A stretch of 64,000 nt of DNA from Candidatus Midichloria sp. Lineage in GTDB: Bacteria; Pseudomonadota; Alphaproteobacteria; Rickettsiales; Midichloriaceae. The notes under the pieces are model-generated. The model worked only from the letters and a program-made list of their open reading frames with translations. It had not been told where the DNA came from and did not search any database. The DNA lies in assembly GCA_030060845.1 (NCBI GenBank), contig CP094379.1, forward strand, positions 565,737 to 629,736, in the 5' to 3' direction. The position numbers and the translations under genes are program-made. Shown piece by piece: positions 9,636-18,868 of the stretch. Every line of letters starts with the position of its first letter. The first letter of the stretch is position 1.

Positions 9636-10026
9636 CATTATGGTTAGCGGTAATATTAGTCTTGACCATAATTGTATTGTTCTGTTGTAGCTTGGTAATT
9701 TGAAGTATCCTCTATATCTACATGATAAATGACATAGATAATAATTTTTAAAATCTTTGTAAGGTGATAAATAAAAGTATAGAATGATGATCAGTAATCC
9801 AGAAAACTTTAATTTTCCTTCTCCTTAACACTTTGTGAGTTGGTATTAATCTTCTTCTCTCTCATTCTTCTTACATCTGGCAGAAATTATCTAGGGTATA
9901 AAATGTAAGTTATGATACATCTCTTCATGTTGAGTATATATTTCTTAAGCAAATCTATCTCAACACTTAGCTCCTGCAAAACTCTCTCTCCTCAAACTTG
10001 CTACTCTCTTCTTATCCTAAATTCGC
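9636..10026. repeat. 391-bp dispersed repeat, copy 1
   Basis: This segment is nearly identical, over exactly 391 bp, to 36491-36881 in the same orientation; a part occurs inverted at 35861-36020 and a diverged 3' half at 24665-24814. It starts CATTATGGTTAGCGG and ends CCTAAATTCGC. It has no long ORF. On the minus strand, short readable stretches (LSVEIDLLKKYILNMKRC; INTNSQSVKEKEN) suggest it derives from a decayed coding mobile element. Its right end lies 30 bp from a truncated cytochrome b561 gene. Confidence 0.9.
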
Positions 10027-10055
10027 GTTTATAACCATTTCCTCAACTCTTCAAG

Positions 10056-10447
10056 TTAAAGTGGTAACCCCAAACTAAAAAGTAAAATTTTGTATTTATT
10101 AGTATACCGCATAAAATAACCACTAACTGGCATGGTAATCATGCCTAAGTAAAGGATAAATACAGCAATCTTAGCTGCTACATTTTTTCAAATTTATTAA
10201 TAGTTGTAGGTAATTCTGATATCATAGAATCAAATCGATTGAGTATTCTTACGACTATAAATAAAAAAATAAGCACTCCCATAGATTTATGTAAACTATA
10301 CACAGAAAACTTGAACAGTACAGTTAAGCTTAGCATTAAAAACCTACATATTAATTCTGTTATAATAAATGCACTAACTACCCAATGCAGGGTTCTCATG
10401 CTTTGGCTATATTGCTCAGCTTGTGTTTGTGTCATAGAATAGCCCAC
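10056..10447 (-). pseudogene. cybB: Cytochrome b561-family protein, frameshifted and truncated
   Basis: Cytochrome b561 proteins are inner-membrane dihaem electron carriers to quinone. The first piece (10178-10447) has YSQSMRTLHWVVSAFIITEL and VYSLHKSMGVLIFL, matching helix 1 and helix 2 with their haem-ligand histidines. A one-base deletion in an A-run near 10180 causes a stop. The continuation (NVAAKIAVFILYLGMITMPV, then SGYFMRY) stays readable to 10056. The family is normally about 180 residues; here only about 130 remain. The 391-bp repeat begins right beyond the lost 3' end, so its insertion probably truncated the gene. Confidence 0.8.
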
Positions 10448-10564
10448 TAAATTCTAATCTATTGTATTGATAAAATATATAATTTAATATAAAGTGCCTT
10501 TTCATATTTTTGCAAGTTTTTTGAAAAAGCTAAAATACATTTATCAATATTTAACAAGAGAAAA

Positions 10565-12385
10565 ATGCAGTTTCGTAATATAGCAGTTATAGCTCACGTA
10601 GATCACGGAAAAACAACTTTAATTGACCAAATGTTAAAACAAAGTGGCATATTCCGCAGTAACCAGGTTATTGTTGAAAGGGCTATGGATTCAGGGGAGC
10701 TTGAGAAAGAGCGTGGTATTACGATTCTTGCAAAATGTACATCATTTTTCTATGAAGGTATTAAATTTAATATAGTTGACACTCCAGGCCATGCTGATTT
10801 TGGTGGAGAAGTTGAGCGAGTACTTTCCATGGTTGATGGAGTTGTGTTACTTGTTGACGCCTCTGAAGGTCCGATGCCGCAAACCAAATTTGTATTAATG
10901 AAAGCTTTGAAATTGGGGTTAAAGCCAATTGTTACAATTAATAAGGTAGATAGACTAGACAGAAGGATAAATGAGGTTTTAGACGAGATTTTTGACTTGT
11001 TCATATCTTTAGATGCAACAAATGAGCAATTAGATTTTCCAGTGTTATATGCCTCTGGAAGGAGTGGTTGGGCAACAACTGAAGCTGAAACCCAAGGAAC
11101 AGATTTAAAGCCATTATTTGATGCAATAAAAAATTATATATCCGAGCCTAAAGTTGATAAAGAAGGCCCATTTAGGATGCTTGCAAGTATTTTAACTCAT
11201 GACCAATATGTTGGCAGGGTTTTAATAGGTAAAGTATATTCTGGTTCTGCTGCAATAGGAACTACTGTTAAAAGCATCAATCTAAATGGCGAGTTTGTTG
11301 AATCAACGAAATTAACAAAATTATTTGGATTTCAAGGTATTGAAAGAATTAATATAGAAAAGGCTGAAGCTGGTGATATAATGGCTATAGCTGGAGTTGT
11401 TAAATCCTCTGTTTCAGATACTATATGTATCCCATCGGTTAATAAGCCAATATCTTCTACTCCTATAGACCCTCCGACAATAGCAGTGACAATAAGTGTT
11501 AACAATTCGCCCTTAGCTGGACAGGAAGGTTCAAAGGTGACTTCTCGTATGATTTTAGATAGACTTGAGAAGGAAGCTCAAACTAATGTTGCAATTACTT
11601 TGAAAACTTCTTCATCAGGTGAAGCATTTGAAGTAGCTGGGCGCGGTGAATTGCAGCTAGGAGTTTTAATAGAAACTATGAGACGCGAGAATTTTGAGCT
11701 CTCTGTTTCAAAGCCTAGGGTTTTATTTAAAGAAGATGAAGATGGGAGTAAGTTAGAACCAATTGAAGAAGCTGTAATAGATGTTGATGAAGAATATAGC
11801 GGCATAGTTGTTGAGAAATTGTCCATACGGAAAGGTGAAATGCTTGAAATGAGGCATTCTGGTGGCGGGAAACTAAAGTTAGTTTTTTTAGTTCCATCCA
11901 GAGGATTAATTGGTTATCAAAGTGAATTCAGGAATGATACTCGTGGTACCGGTGTGCTTAGTAGGTCGTTCAATAGTTACCAAAAATATAAAGGTGAGAT
12001 AATAACTCGCCATAATGGTGCTCTAATCTCAAATTCTGATGGTGAAGCTGTTGCATATGCGTTATGGAATTTAGAAGAACGAGGGTCTATTTTCATACTT
12101 CCTAAAACAAAAGTTTATCAGGGTATGATTATTGGAGAACATAATAGAGATAATGATTTAGAAGTTAATCCTATAAAAGGTAAGCAATTAACTAATATTA
12201 GAGCAGCAGGCAGTGATGAAAATATAAAGTTGACTCCGTGCCGTGTTTTTACGTTAGAAGAGGTAGTATCTTACATAAAAGATGATGAATTGGTTGAGGT
12301 TACTCCTAAAAATATTAGATTGCGTAAGCGCTATCTTTGTCCTCATGAGAGAAAAAGAGAATCAAGAAAGTCTGATAAATTTTGA
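10565..12385 (+). CDS. typA: Ribosome-associated GTPase TypA/BipA
   Basis: TypA is a translational GTPase related to EF-G that helps 50S assembly and stress adaptation. The 606-residue protein has G1 AHVDHGKTT at 10-18, the Thr-containing RGITILAK, G3 DTPGHAD at 72-78 and G4 NKVD at 126-129. The domain-specific C-terminal block (RGLIGYQSEFRNDTRGTG, then HNRDNDLEVNP and KGKQLTNIRAAG) is typical. It is intact and ends with TGA, which shows that TGA is a stop codon in this genome. Confidence 0.97.
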   Translation: MQFRNIAVIAHVDHGKTTLIDQMLKQSGIFRSNQVIVERAMDSGELEKERGITILAKCTSFFYEGIKFNIVDTPGHADFGGEVERVLSMVDGVVLLVDASEGPMPQTKFVLMKALKLGLKPIVTINKVDRLDRRINEVLDEIFDLFISLDATNEQLDFPVLYASGRSGWATTEAETQGTDLKPLFDAIKNYISEPKVDKEGPFRMLASILTHDQYVGRVLIGKVYSGSAAIGTTVKSINLNGEFVESTKLTKLFGFQGIERINIEKAEAGDIMAIAGVVKSSVSDTICIPSVNKPISSTPIDPPTIAVTISVNNSPLAGQEGSKVTSRMILDRLEKEAQTNVAITLKTSSSGEAFEVAGRGELQLGVLIETMRRENFELSVSKPRVLFKEDEDGSKLEPIEEAVIDVDEEYSGIVVEKLSIRKGEMLEMRHSGGGKLKLVFLVPSRGLIGYQSEFRNDTRGTGVLSRSFNSYQKYKGEIITRHNGALISNSDGEAVAYALWNLEERGSIFILPKTKVYQGMIIGEHNRDNDLEVNPIKGKQLTNIRAAGSDENIKLTPCRVFTLEEVVSYIKDDELVEVTPKNIRLRKRYLCPHERKRESRKSDKF

Positions 12386-12397
12386 TGAATTTTTTGC

Positions 12398-13596
12398 CTA
12401 ATATTTGAAACTTGAAGTTACAAATTTAGGTAATTTTTTAAGTTTCTCCTTTCTGAAAATGATTGGCAAAATAATAAATAGGTGTAAGAAACACCAGGTA
12501 GTACAAAATTGTCCTACTGATATATAAGGCTCTTCTAGAAATATTCTTCCGATATAGCATAGTACATGAAGTTAACTATAAAAAATATTAATATCCTAAA
12601 AGGTCTATAATTAGCACTTCTAATTTAGAGCTGTCAAGCCAAGGAAGAGTAAATAATATAACTATTACACCAAAACAATGACTATAACTCCGCCTAATTT
12701 ATCAGGAATAGAGGGCAGGATTGCATAAAACAGTAAAAAGTACCATTCATGCACTATGTGTGGTGGGGTAACCAAGGGGTTAGCTGGAATATAGTTATCT
12801 AGATAACCTAGACTTTTTAGATTAAAGAAAACGAATCCAAAGAATTATTAGAAAAAATATCCCAAAGCCAAAAAACCTTTAACTGTATAATAAAGATAAA
12901 AGGGAATAGTATCTTCCTATGTTTTAACTTCCACTCCAGTTGGGTTGAGTCATGTTTATGCAGGGCAAAAACCTATTTAGGGTTGGGAGGGGGAGGGATT
13001 ATCACAGAAAATCCAACCCAAAGCCAGATAACAATATCTTCACCGAAAAAGGGCATAGCAAAAAGCAGAAAATAAATTAGTGATTACCTTAGTTACCAAA
13101 AAGCCCATTTATCTCCAAGGTAATATATCTCATAAATACTGTTGCCATCATAACAATAAATATTATATCCCTAAAAACCATAGAAGTTCTCTCGGGGCTT
13201 TGTAAAACCCATAATATAATGCTTTTGCTATATAGAGATATTGCTATATGAAGATATATTGCTGCAAAAAATATTGAGGCACCGACTGCATGGGTATATC
13301 TTACTAACCAGCCATAATTTACATTCCTCATTATATTTTCCACGCTATCAACCGCCATTTTTACATGTGGGAGTATATTGAATTGCTAAAAACAAGCAGG
13401 TAATTATTTAGATAATTAATATAATGCTAGCTATAGAACCAAGGTTCCATAAATAATTCAAATTTTTAGGAGTCATGTACTCTGAAAAATGCTTTAAGAA
13501 GCTAAATATTAGTAATCTATATTCGATCCACTCTATTATCTTTATTATCTTATCAATAGAGCTATTTTGGCTTGGACTAGAACCAGCTTTCATCAT
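12398..13596 (-). pseudogene. petB: Cytochrome b of the bc1 complex, heavily decayed
   Basis: Cytochrome b carries the two haems and quinone sites of the cytochrome bc1 complex. Pieces in order on the minus strand: [20 protein letters not shown] (start 13596); [20 protein letters not shown] and [13 protein letters not shown] (13089-13358); FGEDIVIWLWVGFSV; then [28 protein letters not shown] and a C-terminal stretch to 12398. These follow the family in the right order from end to end. Frames shift and stops occur many times, and the PEWY-type motif reads HEWY. No cytochrome c1 gene follows. It sits behind a decayed petA, as in the usual petABC operon. Confidence 0.9.
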
Positions 13597-13602
13597 TTTT
13601 GA

Positions 13603-14185
13603 TTAACCTATTTTAACTTTATTATCACTTAAGAATTCATGAGGTGGTATAGCCAGATTTTCTGGTGCAGGACCTTTTCTAATCCTTCCAGATGGATCAT
13701 AATGTGAATCACATGGGAGAGGACAAAAAAACCAACCATAGTAATCACCTTTGCTGCTAACTGGAACGCATCCCAGATGGGTGCAGACTCCAATAGCAAC
13801 TAGCCACTGCTCTTTACCTTTTTTAACTCTTTCTTCATCACTTTGTTGATCTCTTAATTCAGCAAGACTTGCTGAGCTAGCTTCTTCAATTTAGGTGGAA
13901 GTCCCTTTTGGTAACAAAAATAGGGTTGCTGCGTTACATTACTGTGATTGTTTCGCCTTCTTTAATATTTAATAAATCAACTTCGGTGCTACCCACTGCT
14001 GAGACATTGGCATCTGGAGAAATGGATCTGATAAAAGGGGTACAGCTGCTTGTGGGTACAGCTGCTGTAATTGCGCCTATGCCAGTAACGGCGGAGGCCG
14101 CTAACAACAAAGTTTCTTCTTGCGGATTTTTTTCAGTATCTTTATCTTTTTCTATAACAGTGTCATTGGCTTTTATATCCGTCAT
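13603..14185 (-). pseudogene. petA: Ubiquinol-cytochrome c reductase Rieske iron-sulfur subunit, broken
   Basis: The N-terminal piece (13934-14185) has the membrane anchor (LLLAASAVTGIGAITAAVP) and the start of the soluble domain (DANVSAVGSTEVDLLNIKEG). The frame then breaks, with stops near 13935 and 13890, before resuming at [19 protein letters not shown]. The first cluster motif CTHLGC is intact. The second, normally CPCHGSHYD, reads [10 protein letters not shown], so the second Cys/His ligand pair is destroyed. The gene ends at TAA 13603, seven bases before the petB start. It cannot make a working Rieske centre. Confidence 0.88.
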
Positions 14186-14280
14186 AAGGACTTATAAATA
14201 ACTTACGTTAATCGTTAATGATACTGCTGATAGAATATAGATATATTAATTCTTTGCAATAGGAATGCAAAATTATACGT

Positions 14281-14998
14281 TCTTAAAATCAACTGTGTTA
14301 TATGGACTATAGCTCAACCGTGCCAGAATACAAATGATCATATAAACTGAATGATACTATATCAGCCTCATTATGTGAAAATATTGGCACCTCTGCAGTA
14401 GCGATTTTAACATTACCCTCTCTATATTTATCACTAAGTGTCACATATGCTTCACTGTGCTCTAACATATATTTTTCAAATTTCATGAAGAAAATATTAA
14501 GATCACGACTATTGCCAATATCATGATAATGTTTATAATTTATACATAAATCAAATTTATCGTTACCTCAGTATTTGGTACCTTCTTTAGCTAAACCACG
14601 ACCTATATATTTTATACCACCAGTTATAAAAAGGCTATACCAAAATTATATAAAAGATAGAATCCTCCAAATTGATAACATATTAAATTCTCCTTTAGAT
14701 CTGACTCTTTAATTGATAGCTCTGTATCTGATATTTTATTTTTATATGTTTGTTCCCAGATAAATATGCAAAATCTATTGCATTGAATTCATTATTCTTA
14801 TGTTTTTTAGTAATTAGTTCCTTATCACAATGTGTGGGGAGTATTGATAATATATCTTCGCGACTGATAACAGCACCAAGCTGTAGTAAAGCTGAAGTCT
14901 GCACATTTATTATCACATGGAAAATCCTCACTACAAATCCTCACTACTTTTAAGTAATTGTTCTAATCCACCTTTATCTTCTTTGATACTAAGTTCAA
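14281..14998 (-). pseudogene. Decayed hypothetical gene, cut at its 5' side by an IS5-like element
   Basis: Minus-strand coding traces run from about 14998 (KAVELSIKEDKGGLEQLLK) through the piece at 14695-14931 (LLQLGAVISREDILSILP; AIDFAYLSGNKHI) to a C-terminal stretch (DIGNSRDLNIFFMKFEKYML; ADIVSFSLYDHLYSGTVEL) ending in TAG at 14281. The middle shows a hydrophobic, glycine-rich segment and an in-frame TGA near 14565. The AIDFAYLSGN piece recalls an ankyrin repeat, but that is weak. The upstream part is replaced by an IS5-like fragment. Confidence 0.5.
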
Positions 14999-15021
14999 CA
15001 GCTTTATGATTTGTACGTATT

Positions 15022-15367
15022 TAGATTACAGGAGCAGCGCATTCTGATTGTAAGATGACAAGTGAGATGATGGAGATGCTAAATTGTGCTGATATAAAAA
15101 GATGGAAATAAAGGCTTATAGTATGGATAAAATACGAAGCTGGCTAAAGATAATGACATTGAGCATGAGATACCTAATAAAAGGAATAGAAGAGTGAATT
15201 TTAGATTTGATAAAGACCATTTATAAATGAGGCATAGAATAGAGAATTTATTTGGTAAAGTTAAAGAAAACTGTAGACTAGCTATGCGATTTGATAAACT
15301 TAATACTACTTTCTTTAGATTTATTGCTTTATTTCTTATTAAAACTTCAGGGTTGTTAATGGTTCCT
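15022..15367 (+). mobile_element. IS5-like transposase remnant, 3' end only
   Basis: The sequence matches the 3' halves of the IS5-like copies at 45196-45960 and 59342-60165. It reads TGAAHSDCKMTSEMMEML, then an ORF from 15227 with MRHRIENLFGKVKENCRLAM and FRFIALFLIKTSGLL, the C-terminal YR..E...GKLKE block of IS5-family DDE transposases. The right terminus GGTTCCTA is present. The 5' part, including the first catalytic Asp, is missing. Confidence 0.8.
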
Positions 15368-15573
15368 AGTATTGTTTATACACTTCGTTCCTTGCTCTTT
15401 GTGTTGTTCTTGAAAAATTGGATAAAAGGCCCCCACTCTAGAAAAAAAGCAAACAAACACTAGCTGCAGTAAATATACTAAACTTTTTATCTTTGCCTCT
15501 TATAAGAGATACCAACTGATTCCCCAAGTTAAAGAAGTATATGCCTATAGTAAAAATTATCGTGCTCAAATCA
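15368..15573. other. Spacer with a weak second repeat
   Basis: No intact gene. Positions about 15468-15575 resemble 55680-55785 (both contain TTTTTATCTTT, then AAATTAAAGAAGTATA-like and CGTGCTC runs), so a further old dispersed repeat is likely. I cannot identify it. Confidence 0.35.
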
Positions 15574-17133
15574 TTACTTATCCTTTAATAAGTTCTTCAA
15601 CGAAAATTCTATTTTTTCATTTCTAAAACTGCTTTCCTTATACCATTTTTCTAGCTGCTCGGCGCTATTAGCATAACTGAATTTGCTTTTCTTTTTGGCT
15701 TCTATAGCAGCTAATTCTTTATGTTTCCTACCTGGATCTATTCCTTGACTCTTCTGTAAGTGGTGCATTCCAAACAAGCCTATGGTGCTGCCTATCATTC
15801 CACACATTAAGCTGATTGTGGCAAAATCACCTACTATATAACCGCTAATACAGGTAAAAGCTATTGCAAGTGTGGTTGAAGCTATAAAAGATTTTGAATT
15901 TGTCCTAAACTTTAAAAAGCCAGCAGAAAGAGGCACTATAATAATTGGCATCCAAAAATTGCCTCCTATCCACTCTAGTTCTATTACTCCTTTTCCAGAT
16001 AAAGATAAAAGGATAGCTAGAATAGCTATTACAAAAGTAGAACATCTAGCGATGATCAATGCTTGTTTCTCATTTAAAGAGATCAATCTCCTAATAATAT
16101 CATGGGTTACAAGCACACTAGTGGTATTTAGCCAAGAATCAGCGGTAGACATAATTACTGCTAGTAAGCCTGCAATAACTAGACCTTTGATTCCAACAAT
16201 CAAATAGTTTGCAATAAAGTGAACAAATGCAGTGTTAGGGTCAATATCTGGTGCTTTGGCTTTAATAAAGAAGCTAATTAAGCAAATTGTGATTGAGAAA
16301 AAAATATTTAAAGGAATAACAGCTTTGAGACATCTAATTAATTGTCCAGAGTTTTTGCTAAGCAGAAACCTTTGTATAAAAGTTCCTTCAGTTTGTGGAA
16401 GAAATTCGTAGAAAATAAGGCTCAAAAACAGTCCAATATTCTCTTTATTAATATCAAGCGTTAGCATCTCTTTAGGTAACTGATCAAATACTTTATGCCA
16501 ATGCATTATTCCACCTCCACTCTCCATACCGTATACAATAAAACAAGCTGCAGGGATTGCGACCACTAGAATCATAAACTGAAAAACATCAGTGTATGCA
16601 ACAGCGCGTATTCCTCCAAAGGCAGAATATAATGCCAATGTTAATGTGCTGGTTATTATACCATGATGAACAGGTATCAGAAAGAAATAATGCAGTAGAT
16701 ATCCCATTGCTGTAGATTGTAAGGTCACTACAGCAATGGATAAAAAAACTGCAGTAATATTAGTAACCCACTTTCCAATTTTGCCGTATAATTTCCCCAT
16801 TATATCGCTAACTGATATGCATCCAACAAATTGATCTATATTTCCAGCATATATTTTCATTGTTACTAGCCACATAAAAAGAGGCTCAATTAGACTATTC
16901 ACAACAAAAAATATACCAAGTACATATACTTTCTCAACTACCCCAATAGTTGACGAAGCTCCTATGTGAGTAGCAAATAAAGTGGTAACAATAACTAAGT
17001 CAGAAAAGTTTCTCCCTCCTAATGTATATTCCTGTAATGTTTTAATTGATTTAGATTTATATAACCCCACTCCAATACAAACTATAAAATAGAGAATGAT
17101 GATAGATATATCGATAATATGTATATTATACAT
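15574..17133 (-). CDS. Sodium:solute symporter family (SSS) transporter
   Basis: The 519-residue protein has about 13 hydrophobic segments and the family hallmarks: an N-terminal LQEYTLGGRNFSDLVIVTTL region, the GASSTIGVVEKVYV loop, and the AFGGIRAVAYTDVFQFMI segment typical of PutP/SglT-like carriers. It probably imports a small organic solute with sodium; proline, pantothenate and other substrates are all possible and the sequence does not decide. The C-terminus is hydrophilic and charged. It is intact and lies between two IS4-like copies in direct orientation. A nearby putA relic makes a past role in proline uptake conceivable, but this is a guess. Confidence 0.88.
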   Translation of the reverse strand: MYNIHIIDISIIILYFIVCIGVGLYKSKSIKTLQEYTLGGRNFSDLVIVTTLFATHIGASSTIGVVEKVYVLGIFFVVNSLIEPLFMWLVTMKIYAGNIDQFVGCISVSDIMGKLYGKIGKWVTNITAVFLSIAVVTLQSTAMGYLLHYFFLIPVHHGIITSTLTLALYSAFGGIRAVAYTDVFQFMILVVAIPAACFIVYGMESGGGIMHWHKVFDQLPKEMLTLDINKENIGLFLSLIFYEFLPQTEGTFIQRFLLSKNSGQLIRCLKAVIPLNIFFSITICLISFFIKAKAPDIDPNTAFVHFIANYLIVGIKGLVIAGLLAVIMSTADSWLNTTSVLVTHDIIRRLISLNEKQALIIARCSTFVIAILAILLSLSGKGVIELEWIGGNFWMPIIIVPLSAGFLKFRTNSKSFIASTTLAIAFTCISGYIVGDFATISLMCGMIGSTIGLFGMHHLQKSQGIDPGRKHKELAAIEAKKKSKFSYANSAEQLEKWYKESSFRNEKIEFSLKNLLKDK

Positions 17134-17215
17134 TGATTCACATACACTTTTGTTACTGCCTTAATATTAAATTAAGTACAACCATAAAAATAAAAAGACA
17201 AGCTTTTTTAATTCA

Positions 17216-17875
17216 CCTTACGCACAAGTTGTTAATTTGTATAAATTTTGTAATTCTAGCATAGCTGCTTGATTTGCTTTAAGAATTAATTTATATTTCA
17301 ATGCAAAATGGTTTGCACAAATTTTTAATTGAAGCATTCCAAGCTTGCAAAAGGAAATGATTGAAGCAAATATATGATTTGATCGAGATATTACCTTCTT
17401 TGTTAGTGACTTATTTGCATTCTGTTTTATTGATTCATGATATATTTTGATTTGCCACCATTTTTGGTAGATCTCATATAAATGGTCGCTATCATGGTCA
17501 AGGTCGTTTAATACTAAATAAAGAATGTCAGTTGAATTATCTTCGTTTATGAAGATTTTTCTAATGAGCATCACTGGAGATTCTAATCCTTTGAGCCACA
17601 CCTTGATAGATTGACCATCCTTTAGATTTAATGACGAAACTTGTTGAGATTGACCTTGCGTTTTATCATTTTTTGATAAAGCTATAGTGCAATTTGATTT
17701 AATACCTATAATAAAATATTTTTTCGAATCATTTATATATTCTAGATTTTCCTTTGCTCCAAACAAATAGTCTATATAAGTATCTAGTGTTTTGTGCTGT
17801 TGCTTATAGGATTACTATATCCGGTATTACTCTTACCCAGCTTTTTTGCTTACTGCGTAAAGTGAGTGATTAAAA
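17216..17875 (-). mobile_element. IS4-like insertion sequence, internally deleted copy B
   Basis: Both ends are visible: CCTTACGCACAA at 17216 and the other terminus (TTTACGCAGTAAGC, read on the minus strand) near 17855-17870. The C-terminal transposase half (17218-17766) matches copy A. A deletion joins codons HKTLDTYIDYL directly to FGAKENLEY in frame, removing some 150 codons with two of the three catalytic acids. No ATG precedes the fused frame. This is a short, non-autonomous form that may still be mobile in trans if a full element exists elsewhere. Confidence 0.82.
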
Positions 17876-18051
17876 GCTTCGCAACTAAATAAGAGCAGAG
17901 TTGCTGCTATATCATGGACTAGCGCAAAAATGAATCTTTATCTCACTTTTAACAATATTTGAAAAAAAGCTTCTTGTAATGCATTAGATCTGCTATAATC
18001 TTCAAATATTATTGAAGTTTCTTTAATATAATTAATAAATAGAATAATTTT
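17876..18051. other. Spacer upstream of the DUF155 gene
   Basis: About 175 bp of AT-rich sequence. It includes AATATTTGAA-type short repeats near 17950 and 18000. No gene or clear promoter is recognised. Confidence 0.3.
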
Positions 18052-18867
18052 ATGCAGTGCGCTTCATATTGCACAGGTCGTTGCTATAACCTTTTTGGTA
18101 TATCAGAACATTTTTCTAAACTTGATGTAGCACATAAAATATATGGAAAAGATATATTACATATAGGGTCAGAACATTTAGGCATTAATCACAGTGCTGA
18201 TATCTTTGTTTTCAATTATGGATGTGTCATTTTCTGGGGATTAGATTCGATTAGTGAGGAAAAAGTTTTAAACAAAATTTCTGAATTTTTAGAAGATATA
18301 ATCCCAGAAGCTATAACTGATCGGTGTAATTATGTTGTCACCCAGCAGGAAAGCAGCTATGTCGATGAAGAAAGTGATACAATAGTTCTGGATAGTGATG
18401 ATCCGCATATTAAACTTTCTTTTTCATATGGTTTATCTCAATCAGTTAAGTTAAGCGTATTCGAAGCCTCTGTAGAAAAAACTATTGATGACAATAAAAA
18501 AATACCTAATGAGCTGATCCAGACAGGTAAAATTTCTATGTCTAGAAAAGCATTAGCTAAAAAAATAGGGACTCTCTTTGCAGAAAGAAATTTTATAAAT
18601 TTAAACTCAGATATCTTAGATACACCAGATTTTTTCTGGCGTCGGCCTAAATATGAACCATATTATGAAATGGCTGTGCAATTTATGGATATAAAACAAA
18701 GGCTTATCATATTAAATTCAAGGCTAAAAATTATTCATGAGCTTTATGAAATTCTTTCAACAGAACTTCATCACATACATTCTTCAAGACTGGAGCTAAT
18801 AATCATTTACTTGATTTTTATAGAAGTTATGATTGCTATCATGCGTGACTTTTTTCATTTAATTTAA
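18052..18867 (+). CDS. RMD1/RMND1 (DUF155) family protein
   Basis: The family is shared by Rickettsiales-type bacteria and mitochondria. Human RMND1 and yeast Rmd1 are linked to mitochondrial or organelle functions; the bacterial role is not known to me. The core motif FVFNYGCVIFWGLDSISEEK is at about residues 48-67. The central part (LSFSYGLSQSVKLSVFEASV) and the DFFWRRPKYEPYYEMAVQF block near 200-218 match the family. A single membrane helix ends the protein (about 245-267), so the bulk faces the cytosol. The 271-residue length is normal. murF starts two bases after its stop, so the two are co-transcribed. Confidence 0.85.
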   Translation: MQCASYCTGRCYNLFGISEHFSKLDVAHKIYGKDILHIGSEHLGINHSADIFVFNYGCVIFWGLDSISEEKVLNKISEFLEDIIPEAITDRCNYVVTQQESSYVDEESDTIVLDSDDPHIKLSFSYGLSQSVKLSVFEASVEKTIDDNKKIPNELIQTGKISMSRKALAKKIGTLFAERNFINLNSDILDTPDFFWRRPKYEPYYEMAVQFMDIKQRLIILNSRLKIIHELYEILSTELHHIHSSRLELIIIYLIFIEVMIAIMRDFFHLI

Positions 18868-18868
18868 C

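Noticed and set aside
9636..10026. The 391-bp repeats as a CRISPR array or an RNA gene
   Set aside because: Copies are far apart and long, with no short regular spacing and no strong common fold that I could see; the coding traces fit a mobile-element origin better.
15574..17133. Calling the symporter PutP because of the nearby putA relic
   Set aside because: The two genes are 34 kb apart, and the sequence does not separate proline from other SSS substrates.
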